In this document: piece by piece, positions 36,501 through 48,500 of the stretch
Layout: every line of letters begins with the position of its first letter
How positions within the stretch are numbered: the first letter of the stretch is position 1
DNA from: Sialis fuliginosa
Lineage: Eukaryota > Arthropoda > Insecta > Megaloptera > Sialidae
Direction: 5' to 3'
Length of the DNA: 64,000 nt
Assembly (NCBI GenBank): GCA_961205875.1
Contig: OY540813.1
Span: forward strand, 29,979,001 to 30,043,000
Made by a program: the position numbers and the translations under genes
The notes under the pieces: model-generated
Seen by the model: the letters and a program-made list of their open reading frames with translations, nothing else
Databases searched by the model: none
What the model was told of the DNA's origin: nothing

Positions 36501-39500
36501 TTTATTAATACTATAGTTAATTCATGCAATGTTAGCTTATAACAAGGTTAGTAAACTAACCTTGTTTACTAACCTTGAACTTATAAGTAAATATTCAGCT
36601 GTTTTTAAATCTTATTGTTGATTGTCATAGCCATCTTTGGATCATACAGTGTATTAAATAAATAAAAAATACTTTTTGATCATTTTTTGAGATATTTTGA
36701 AAAGTAAGTACATTAAGTTGCATATCGTTGAAAAAGTAATAAAATCTTCTGATCAAAAATTATAAAAATTCATATTGCTTCTATTTAAGAAAACATAATT
36801 TAGTCTCATATCTCAGAAACTACGAGATTTCTGAAAATTAAAAAAATATTTCTAAATAGGCAATACTAAACCCTACAGTATTTATTTAAATTTTTTTTTT
36901 TAAATTTCAATAGCTTAAGAAATATTCACGATGGAAAAATTCGGACTAAAATGGTTTTTGGCTAATATCTAGTAGGCTATGAAATTTTTGTGAAATGTAA
37001 ATACACCATTGAACTGTTCCCTCTTAAAGGTAACTTTTCTCTCATTTAACCGAATCTCTATCTCTTATACAAGTTTCCGAGATCTCCATACTGTCCCTTG
37101 GTATTTAGACAGCCTGTATAGATTAATTAAAATAATAACAAGTTTTTGAACCAAATTAACATCGACGATTAAAAATTCAAATATTTTTTTTTGTTGTTTC
37201 TATATTATAAATATATAAATTGTAATATCTTTCGAAAAAATTCTGAACAGCCTGAAAAATGGTGTGCACCTTTATTTAGCTGTTTTTTTAGAAGTGTATA
37301 AATCAGCGATAGGCAATCCCTGGCCTGTAGGTAACCTACACTGATAGAAACGTTGACTTGGACCAAGAAATCTTTGTTTTACATATAGTAGCGTCGATTT
37401 ATCTGAAAAAACGCTGTTTCGTGAAATCTCTTAGTAGTGAAATTTTTTTGACTAAATCGCTTGATTTTGGATTCAAGAATATGTGTGTAAGTTTTCCGGA
37501 TTATCAGCCGGAACAGGGTCAAAAATGCCTTTGTTTATAACAAATTAAGGTTTTTTGACGATAGTTCGGCTAATATTTTGAAAAAAAAAAAATGAGTTAT
37601 GCGCTATGAAAATACAAATATAATGACACTGGATAGAGGTCAAAAGGTCATTCCGTTCACCCGTAAAAAAATTAAAACCGCGGAAAACACAATATTTTTA
37701 AAGTTAAGATAAAAAAATAAATAAAACTGATGTGCAACATCTCATCTCATAGTTTTTGTTTAAAAGGCCACAGGGTCAATCCATATGAACTGGTCCAGCA
37801 CTGGTTGCTCGATCATTCTAAAAAAAATTGATTTTTTGTGTGTAATTACCCTAACATGTTGGTAGTTCGAAACGACCATTATTTTAATTTTATTGTTTTT
37901 TGTTTTCGCGTGACGGCCATATTTGTTATACAGGTCGCAGCATTTTTTGTACTTTAAAGGGTTCGCGGAAACTAAAATATATCAGCTTCTATGAAACCTT
38001 TCAACACGGGACTAAAAGTAAATTGTTCAGAATAAAACAAACTACAAGATTACTTCTAGACATTTTCACCTAAATGTTATCCTAAAGGGTGAAATTTCAG
38101 CCTTAATTCTTAGTTCTATTTTTGAAAAAATCCCATTTTCAAGGGGATGTTTTTGCAAGAAGGGGAAAAGTTAACAAGTCAAATTATTTTTTACAAATAG
38201 GTGGGTACTAGTTGTATTCACACACCAAAGTCCAACTCTGAGACTTGCCCCCCTTTATTTTAAAAAATTCTCAAAATTTGAAAATTCGAGAAAATGGCAC
38301 TTTTCAAAGCTAAATAACTCTGGTGGGGGACCAGATAAAAATCTGAAATTTTAGCCCATAATAGTACTACATAATGGTATTATGTACCAAAAATTTTGAG
38401 ATTGAGATTTGACTACAAGCAGTGGTATTGCAACCACAATATTCAATAGGAGTTCATATGTTAATACAGAGTGTCAACATTAATATAATATCTATTACTA
38501 TCTTTTTTCTTCTTGGAAATAGAAGAATGCTTGAATGAAGAAAAAAATTGTATTTTTTCTGAATGTTTTTAAAATCTCATTTTTTATGTTCCGTCACTTC
38601 CGGTTGAACCGGAAATGATGTCAACTTTTGTTTTTCAAAGGTGACACCCTATATATATTTTATTTTTAGATAGAAAATTAGGTCAGCTTTAAAAATTTAT
38701 AACACATATTATAACTTAAAGTAACTCATAACAAAGTTATAACATTTTTTAATTATTATTGAAACAAAACCACAACATGTATACGCTCATTGAAACATGC
38801 ATTTTTGTGGTTGCAATACCACTGCTTGTAGTCAAATCTCAATCTCAAAATTTTTGGTACATAATACCATTATGTAGTACTATTATGGGCTAAAATTTCA
38901 GATTTTTATCTGGTCCCCCACCAGAGTTATTTAGCTTTGAAAAGTGCCATTTTCTCGAATTTTCAAATTTTGAGAATTTTTTAAAATAAAGGGGGGCAAG
39001 TCTCAGAGTTGGACTTTGGTGTGTGAATACAACTAGTACCCACCTATTTGTAAAAAATAATTTGACTTGTTAACTTTTCCCCTTCTTGCAAAAACATCCC
39101 CTTGAAAATGGGATTTTTTCAAAAATAGAACTAAGAATTAAGGCTGAAATTTCACCCTTTAGGATAACATTTAGGTGAAAATGTCTAGAAGTAATCTTGT
39201 AGTTTGTTTTATTCTGAACAATTTACTTTTAGTCCCGTGTTGAAAGGTTTCATAGAAGCTGAGATATTTTAGTTTCCGCGAACCCTTTAAAGTACAAAAA
39301 ATGCTGCGACCTGTATAACAAATATGGCCGTCACGCGAAAACAAAAAACAATAAAATTAAAATAATGGTCGTTTCGAACTACCAACATGTTAGGGTAATT
39401 ACACACAAAAAATCAATTTTTTTTAGAATGGCCAAGCAACCATTTAATTTAATTTTGGACCATTTCATATGGATTGACCCCACAATAAACAAATTACGAA

Positions 39501-42500
39501 AAAAATTTAAGGTCAAATTCATTGGGTGCAAATAGTGTAGGGCCAAAAAAAAATTTTTTTAATGAAGGTTTTAGTGAATACTATCAAAATTTAAAAAAGT
39601 TATTTTTTTCAATTACTCCTTGACCCTTTTTTGCTATTTGTTTATAAATTGTAATAAAAAAATGGCAGTTTAACCCCTTAATATTGCTTGAATTTTTTTT
39701 TTTTTCTATCACTTAATAGCATTTGACAAGATGAGCAGTACAAAATAAAACATAAATAAATATTGATTCCTTAATGAGTTATTCATTTTTTTAGTTTTTG
39801 GCCAATTGTTAATAAATAAATTAACATTTTGACTTGAATCTTGAGTAAATACTTTCTAAAGTATCTGTTTATCTCACACGTCAAGAAAAAATTGTTTACA
39901 GTCATTTTACCAAATGTAATAAAGATTTAACTGTACGCCTTTAATTTTCTCGTTTCACTTGTGGTCACGTGACTCCTATGGTTTATATGTTTAACAATTA
40001 GTAACAAATGAATAACTTGGCCAATTTTTGACGTAGAGAGATGTTTTTATTTATAAACCCGGTTATTTTTTCCGTAGAATTCAAATATATGCAATATTTG
40101 TATATAATTGCGTCTAATTTGTTATACCTAAACAAAAAAACATCTACCAAGTAAATGCACAGTGCTTCCTCGTGCTAAATTCACTAAAACCGATAGTGTT
40201 CAGATAAATTGCCTGGCATTGGTTAACCATTTAATTTTTATACAAATTTTACTAAAAAATCTTAGTTCGAAATTTTTCTTAAAACGCACCTGAATATTTT
40301 TTCATATATTTTTAATTTTAAAAGGGAATATTTTACAACAAACGTAGTAGACCCATATTATAGGAAATTTAATGCTCTACAAAAAATATTCTATAAAATT
40401 TTCTCGTAACATGTGTCGTTCTTGAGATATCTTGAAAAAAGAAATATTTTGGGGTGTCACCCCTCCCCCTTACACACGATTTTGATGATTTTGAAATGGG
40501 ACCGTCGTCAAACCAAATCCAACCATCCGACCAAGTTTCAATAATATCGGTTCAGTGGTTGATGAGTTATGCTTGTGACAAGGATTCACATAGCTTCTCG
40601 TATCTTCGATATTGCGAGGAAGCAAAATTAAGAGTTTTATTTATTTATTTATCTTAACTTTAAAAATATCGTGTTTTCCGCGGTTTTAATATTTTTACGG
40701 GTGAACGGAATGACCTTTTGACCTCTACCCAGTGTCATTTTATTTGTATTTTCATAGCGCATAATCTCATATTTTTTTTTTTTTTTATTCAAAATATTAG
40801 CCGGACTATCGTCAAAAAACATTAATTTGTTATAAACAAAGGCATTTTTGACCCTGTTCCGGAGCACTGAGAATCCGGAAAACTTACACACATATTCTTG
40901 AACCCAAAATCAAGCGATACAGTCAAAAAAATTTCACTACTAAGAGATTTCACGAAAAAATATAATTCGACGCTACTAATACCGTGTGTTCATTTTCAAA
41001 CTTACCATCTGAATATTTCTGAAACTAAACATTTAAGAAAAAATGTATACAGCCAGCTATTTTGTGTAATTGACGTCACAACCTACACCAAACGTGGATG
41101 ATTGGGGCGATCAGGGCAGGTTACATTCACGAAGGCCAGAGGACCACAGGTTCTTTCCTAGGGGCTCTACAATAATTTCTACTTTATCTTAATCTATACT
41201 CTATACCTCCTATCCGAGTGCGTACGAGCCCCACCCCGCCCTGTACCGATACTGCGATGGATCAAGACTGGGCATGACCTCGCCTTCGCACAGGATAGTA
41301 TTACAAATTACAATATTTGAGCTGTCTGTGATCATAAGTCGATCTTATAATTATAATTGAATAGTGCTTTATGGAGGCCACACACGCTACGAGAAATCGC
41401 TACGATCGCACTGTACAATTCGAACTGCAACAATAAATCGTAACGTGTGTATGAGAAAACTGTACAGTTTTGTATGATTTTCTTGAACTGTGCCGTCGAA
41501 CGGAGCAGTAGCAAAATTTGAATTGATAAATCGTTATCAAAGAAAACGGTGCAATTTAATCGCTTTTAACGGGTGGTCAGATTTGATTTTGCTCAACATA
41601 TTTGTTATCAGCGTGTAAAAATCTATAAAATACACAAATAAACATACTTTTAACAAAATCTAATATAAGATAAAAAAAATATAAAAATTTTGGTTACTTT
41701 CAGTGTCAGCTTTTTAAAAACTTGGAAGAAAAATCGCTGTATCTTTGAATAGGTGGTCGGATTTGATTTTCTTCCACATATATAAAAACTATAAAATTTT
41801 TGGGTAGTTTCCAGTGTCAGCTTTTAAAAAAAATTTAATTTTAAATAAATAACTGTATAGTTTTATCGTAACATGTAAAGACAGTATGAATTTACGTTTA
41901 ACTGTGGCGTTAACTGTACAATACCATCGTAGCAATTTCTCGTAGCGTGTGTGGCCTCCATTATACACTGTGAAATCATGTGGCCAGTATACTTGTTATG
42001 TAGTAGGGTGGAAATATACCGTTTTGCATGTTGAACTTATATGACCTTGAAGACGTCCACTAAATCAAAAAATATTAGGACCATTTTGGTTCCCCCTCAA
42101 AACCAAACAACTTTTATTTTCAGAAATATTCAGGTGGTATGTTTGAAAATTAACACACGATATAACGAAATCAAATATTTTCTTAATATAAGAAATACAG
42201 AAACTCTTAATTCATATATTTTATTGTTGGACGGATAGTGCAAGAGCTGATGACATATTTTTCTGCCCCATCTGAGCACAAGGCAGACTTACGGAAATCG
42301 TTTATTCATGTGTTGTACATCATGGGAAAAATAGTCCCAACCTCCACACCTGGGGATAAAGGGGTTTAATTCCTTAGTGAACATGTCAAGAAAAATGCAT
42401 TTTGTCCCATGTGAGCACTAATAAAATCATCACAGGGAGTTAGTTTATGAAAAGTTAGATAGTGAAAGTGCAATGGGCAGACGCGTAGGGTGGGGATAAG

Positions 42501-45500
42501 GGGCAGGCAGACGCACTCAACGATGAAATTTTTTTTTAAATTGCCCCATTTGAGCATAGATGAAAGGACCCCGCAATATCCTTATGGGAAACTGCCTTCC
42601 GCTAAATTGATTTAATTTTTAATATGTTGCGTATTTTGTCCCACTGATCAAATGTCTCAATGGGCAAAATCTCCTAAAGCTTCAGAATTTTGAAAAACAG
42701 TTGGCTGAAGTTAGAATTATCGTGCATTTTAGATGCATTCATTTGGGTTAAAGCTGCCTCCTTTTTTAAGTTGTAGTGGTTAAAAGAAGTTTGAAAATGC
42801 CTCGTAACTTTCATAAGCAATTGCTTGAAATATACACTCACGGAAAAAATTAAAGGACCACTTTTATTTTTCGAAAAAATTGCTCATTTTCAAAGTAATG
42901 CCGATAGGTCAAATATGATCCATTTTTTACTTATAGGATATGAAAATTGAAGGAAATTTTATCATATTTTCGAATTTAGGGGTATATTTGTTTTATTAAA
43001 CTTATTATTGTGACCAAATCGCGGTTTAATAAAAAATAAAAAAATTGTTTTTTTTTGCAAATTTGAAAGATACCCACGGGGATGTTAAATTTTTTTTCTA
43101 AAATTTCAAGATTACCATTTTGTAGGAAATTTGTTCAGCTTTAAAACACTTTTTCAAATTTGTTTTATAATTTTTTGGTGTCGCGATATTCGAGTTTGAA
43201 TGAAAAAAGTACCAAAAAGTTTTAAACGACCATAAAGGGTCTAATGTTAGTCGCACAGAAAAGAAAAAAAAGAATATTAAAGCTTAAATAATCACCTATT
43301 GTCTAGCAGCATTTATAAAATGTTTAATTTTTACTTAACCCTTCAAATACGAAAAACAAAACAGTGTTCGAATTTAAATAATCCTGTAAAAATAACCTTT
43401 TTTTAATCATAGATCTAATGTTTAAAATGTATCCAGAAATTAAGTTTTATCAAAGATAATGAAAATTAGACTTATTACCTTCTATGTGAACAAAGGTTCC
43501 AGTAAAAATCTTTTAATTTGGCTGAGAAATTGCATTTTGAATTTTTTGTATTACGTTTAGGATTTGACCGTACTTTTTATTACAAGTTTTTCTTTGGGAT
43601 TTTTTTTTCGAAAAACAATCAATTTTTGAGAAAAATTGTAAGAAGGAAAAAGTTTTTCTTTCTTGTTAAAGAATATTCATAATTTTTTTCAGATGTTTTA
43701 TATCAATATTGTGGGATTAAATTTATTTTTAATAGGGTACTTTTTCATTCAAACTTGAATATCTCGGCATCAAAAATTGTGGCAATCATTTTTTAAAAAG
43801 CATTTTAAAGCTGAGAAAATTTACTAAATGATGAATAACATGGAATTTTGAAAAAAAAATCACACATTCCCTTGTGAAACTTCCCTATACAGTGCGTTCA
43901 CGATGAAAGGAACAAATTCGTTTAAAATTCAGGTAATTATTTTGTGGAAAAACGCTCGGATTTTTTGACATAAGAAAATTGTATACAGGGTGTCTCAGGA
44001 AAAGCATATGCAGTCATCATTGATTTTTTTAAATGGAATACTCTATATATTATACCATTTATGAATTGTGCGATAAATTCTGAACACTTTTTGTACAGCA
44101 TATCATATATCTAAAATCAGTGGTTTTCGGAATACTGACGTTTGAAAATTGACATTTTGAAATACACACAAGTCAAATAAAATGTTTAAATTGAAAAAAT
44201 AAACTTTGAACATTTTTTTAAAAGCCAACAAAAACATCCTGGTATTGCAAAAAAAAATAAAATAAGAAAGAAAAAAAGAAGAAAAAAAAGAAAAAAAAAG
44301 GAAAAAAAAGTTCAATGTTTTTTCTTTTTGCCATACCAGGATGTTTTTGTTGGTTTTTAAAAAAATGTTCAAGGTGTATTTTTTCAATTTAAACATTTTA
44401 TTTGACTTGTGTGTATTTCAAAATGTCAATTTTCAAACGTCAGTATTCCGAAAACCACTGATTTTAGAGATATGATATGCTGTACAAAAAGTGTTCAGAA
44501 TTTATCGCACAATTCCAAAATGGTATAATAATCATAAAAATAAAATCAATGATGACTGCATATGTTCTTCTTCAGACACCCTGTATACAATTTTCTTATG
44601 TCAAAAAATTCGTAATTAAAAATACTAATCGACGGGTCCGAGCGTTTTTACACAAAATAATTACCTTAATTTTAAACGAATTTGTTCCTTTCATCGTGAA
44701 CGCACTGTATACTCTATTTACATAGTTAATTGCACATGTAAATAAATGTTCTAATAGGATTCCAACAAGAATATTTTTCGTCCGGCCCCCTATGTTTAAA
44801 AAAAATTCGATCCGGCCTGTTTCTCGAAAAGTTTGGTGACCCCTGGCTTATGATATAACTTGATTAGTTATTAAAATATACGATGACTCACAATAAAACA
44901 TGATTAACTTAAAATGAATCACTGTTAACTTGTGTGACATGAAATGACCTCCTATGACATTGTATTACAAAAACTTACCTACTATGATGTCATGATGAAT
45001 AATATGACGAGACTATCAATACTAACTTATTAGATTATTAAATAAATCTGAGCCACTGCAACCAAGAGAAAAAAAAGTCATTTTAATATTGATGTTTTAT
45101 GACGAGTGATAACATGTAATGACGTCACATGACATATGGACGTTTCAGAAACATTATAATATATTTCAATCAATTGCTTATGAAAGTTACTAGACATTTT
45201 CAAACCTCTTTTAACCACTACAACTTAAAAAAGGAGGCAGCTTTAACCCAAATGAATGCATCTAAAATACACGATGATTCTAACTTCCAGCCAACTGTAT
45301 CTCAAAACCCTGAAGCGTTAGGAGATTTCGCCCATTGAGACATTTGATCAGAGGGACAAAATACGCAACATATCAAAATTAAATCAATTTAGCGGAAGGC
45401 AGTTTCCCATAAGGATATTGCGGGGTCCTTTGGAGAGGTGGCAGTTTTTGATCTGTAGATGACCGGAAAAACAAAGGCAGACGCGTAGGATGGGGATAAG

Positions 45501-48500
45501 GGATGGGCAGACGTGCTCAAACATGCAATTTTTTAAAAGAAATTTGTCTCATTTGAGCATTGATGAATTTTTTGAAGGATGACAGGTTTTGATCTGTAGA
45601 TGACCGAAAAAACATAGGCAGACGTGTAGTGTGGGGATAAGAGGTGGGCAGACGCAATTGATAGTGGCAAAGGGTTGTAAATTTTTTAAAAACATTGTAT
45701 CTCCGCTACTAAATATTCCACCGATAATATCAAATATGTTTTAGAATCATCTAAATAAGACGAAAATATGTCCCTTGTAGTTTTTTGATATTAAGTACCG
45801 TTTTGCTGAAATTTATAAATTTACAAAACTCAAAGTCCCAAGGTCCTGAGTTCAAATCCCAAAGAGTTCTGTTTTATTTATTTTTTATTTTTATTTATTT
45901 ATTACACAAAAGAAGAAGAATATAATCAAAATATAATAAAACAAATTTTCAGCGCCTACTTTTTTACACGTTTAATATTTTTTTTTAGATTTTCATATTA
46001 ATGACATTTTTCCTTTTCGTGTTAGTTTGGGGTAAACAAATGTGTTTTCAAAGAACTTATGTGTTATCTAGAGAGTCATTGCGGACAACTTCAACCAAAA
46101 AAATAAATTACAAAACAATCCAATTAAAAAAATAAGATAACACTTTCAATTGCGTCTGCCCATCCCTTATCCCCACACTACGTGTCTGCCTGTGTTTTTT
46201 CGGTCATCTATAGATCAAAAACTGCCACCCCATATAAAGCACATAATTTAAATTATAATTATCACAATTGTATTCAAAAACAGTGTAAATAGTCCAGGAA
46301 CATTAGGTTTTCTCTGGGGAAAAATTCGCAATAAGCTGAATTTTTGTATACACCTTCATTTTGTATTTATAAATAAGATACCAAAAGTCCCCAACAATCC
46401 CATGCGAGCATACTTTTTTACAGCCCACAAAAGGTGCTAACAGTTAGTTTTAAGTAAATATCTCTGTATCTATTGGTTCTATGACTAAAATAGTTATTAT
46501 CAAATATAAAGTTCAGAAAATTACCTACAATAAAGATCTTACAACTTTTTTCGCACAAGTAATCGTTTTCGCTTATTAAGAGGGTATTCTAGTCTAAAAA
46601 TGTGAAAATATCAAAATTTTTTTTTGCATTTTATCAATAAACAGGGTTTCAAAAATATGTGTTCAAAACCCTATACCTCAATTCCTAAAACTGACGGAGT
46701 TACAGCGATTTGAAGATGATGCGTAGCATTGAATAGCCAGCTATCTATAAACATTGAACGCGTTTTTCTCGAAACTGAAAACTGAAAATGGCTGCCATAA
46801 TATCACAAGATCTACTGAACCGATTGACTTCAAATTTGCTGTGTATATACCTTCAGTACAGATGTTATTATTACCGTTAGCAGAATTGAGTCAAAAACAT
46901 TTTTTTTTATTGTATAGATAGCGAAAGATTAAAAACATAAAAAAAATAAAAATGAATAGTCACTATTCAAAATGCCGCCATTTTTTTATTTTAATTATTA
47001 CAATTTTTTTTTTCAACCCGCTATAGCCCAACTTATATATATTAAGAAAATTATTGATTTTGTTGGCCACTGATATAATTACGATAAAAATTATCTACAT
47101 AAAATTCATTTTAATTTTTTTTATGTTTTTAATCTTTCGCTATTTATACAATAAAGAAAAATGTTTTTGACTCAATTCTGCTAACGGTAATAATAACATC
47201 TGTACTGAAGGTATATACACAGCAAATTTGAAGTCAATCGGTTCAGTAGATCTTGTGATATTATGGCAGCCATTTTCAGTTTTCAGTTTCGAGAAAAACG
47301 CGTTCAATGTTTATACATAGCTGGCTATTCAATGCTACGCATCATCTTCAAATCGCTGTAACTCCGCCAGTTTTTGGAATTGAGGTATAGGGTTTTGAAC
47401 ACATATTTTTGAAACTCTGTTTATTGATAAAATGCAAAAAAATTTTTTTTATATTTTCACATTTTTAGACTAGAATACCTTCTTAATAAGCGAAAACGAT
47501 TACTTGTGCAAAAAAAGTTGTAAGATCTTTATTGTAGGTAATTTTCTGAACTTTATATTTGATAATAACTATTTTAGTCATAGAACCAATAGATACAGAG
47601 ATATTTACTTAAAACTAACTGTTAGCACCTTTTGTGGGCTGTAAAAATGTATGCTCGCATGGGATTGTTGGGGACTTTTGGTATCTTATTTATAAAGACA
47701 AAATGAAGGTGTATACAAAAATTCAGCTTATTGCGAATTTTTCCCCAGACACAGCTATTTTTCATCTAAATGTACTGGACTAAAATAAGAGTTATTGTTT
47801 TTAAAATTTGTTTTTACATATTTATCTATAACTTGAAGCCCCTAGAAAGTTATGCACCACCCTTTGAAGGGGGAGGGGGAAGTTGTCGCCATATTCTATA
47901 CATCAAAAACTAGCAATTTATTGAAAAAAATGTACTGTCATTTTTTTCTAGCGCCACCCCTATACGAAATTGTCTGACGACTGGACTAGTAGATAACTTT
48001 ATTTTGATCATTTTAAAGCTCGAAGTTTTAGATTAAACTTTTTTGTTGCAAAATAAATATAAAAAAACTGTATGGCTCTTATTTAAAAATTATGTCATTC
48101 AGCCCACCACCAGTGATAGATTTCCCAAAAGGCTGAGTAGGATATGGCTTAGATTTAGAGCGTCAGATTTTACGAGGTGACGACAATAATAAAGAAAATT
48201 TATGAAATCCATGTGAAAAAAATAAGGAAAAAAAAATGATTTTCCGCCTCAGTTAGATTTTATGTTTCAGCGACGACGAAATAAAAAGAAACGTTTTCCG
48301 TTTTAGGCGGCAAAGAATCATAGTCTACAGGCGGCAAAATTATAAATTCGCCGCTGTTCACCGCCTGACAACCCTTGATGTAAATAAAAAAAGTATTGAG
48401 ATTAAAACTTATACACTTGCAAATGTAAATTTTGAAATTTTATTAGAATTTAATTTTTAATTTCTTATTGTAATATATTGTATAAAATATACAATCAATG

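Larger units (their letters stand above)
37386..40978. mobile_element. Foldback family 2, copy 2, with nested insertions
   Basis: TAGTAGCGTCGA ends flanked by ATA (37383-37385, 40979-40981); gene A has the single ATA at 9631-9633 (TTTTACATACCGTG). Arms 37386-37770 and about 40630-40978 match 29610-30805. The interior holds another foldback (37773-39480) and repeat R (40134-40630). Confidence 0.82.
42240..45657. repeat. Composite foldback round family 1 arm
   Basis: 42566-42833 and 45158-45432 are inverted copies (CTTCCGCTAAATTGATTTAA, GGAGGCAGCTTTAACCC). A CAGACGCGTAG.TGGGGATAAG motif occurs outside each arm (about 42479, 45480 and 45618). The loop holds 42835-43883, 43890-44707 and about 450 bases of unassigned DNA (44710-45157). 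Confidence 0.65.

Noticed and set aside
44103..44396. Hydrophobic 97-codon minus-strand frame
   Set aside because: Phe/Leu/Lys-rich translation of A and T runs at the centre of foldback 43890-44707.
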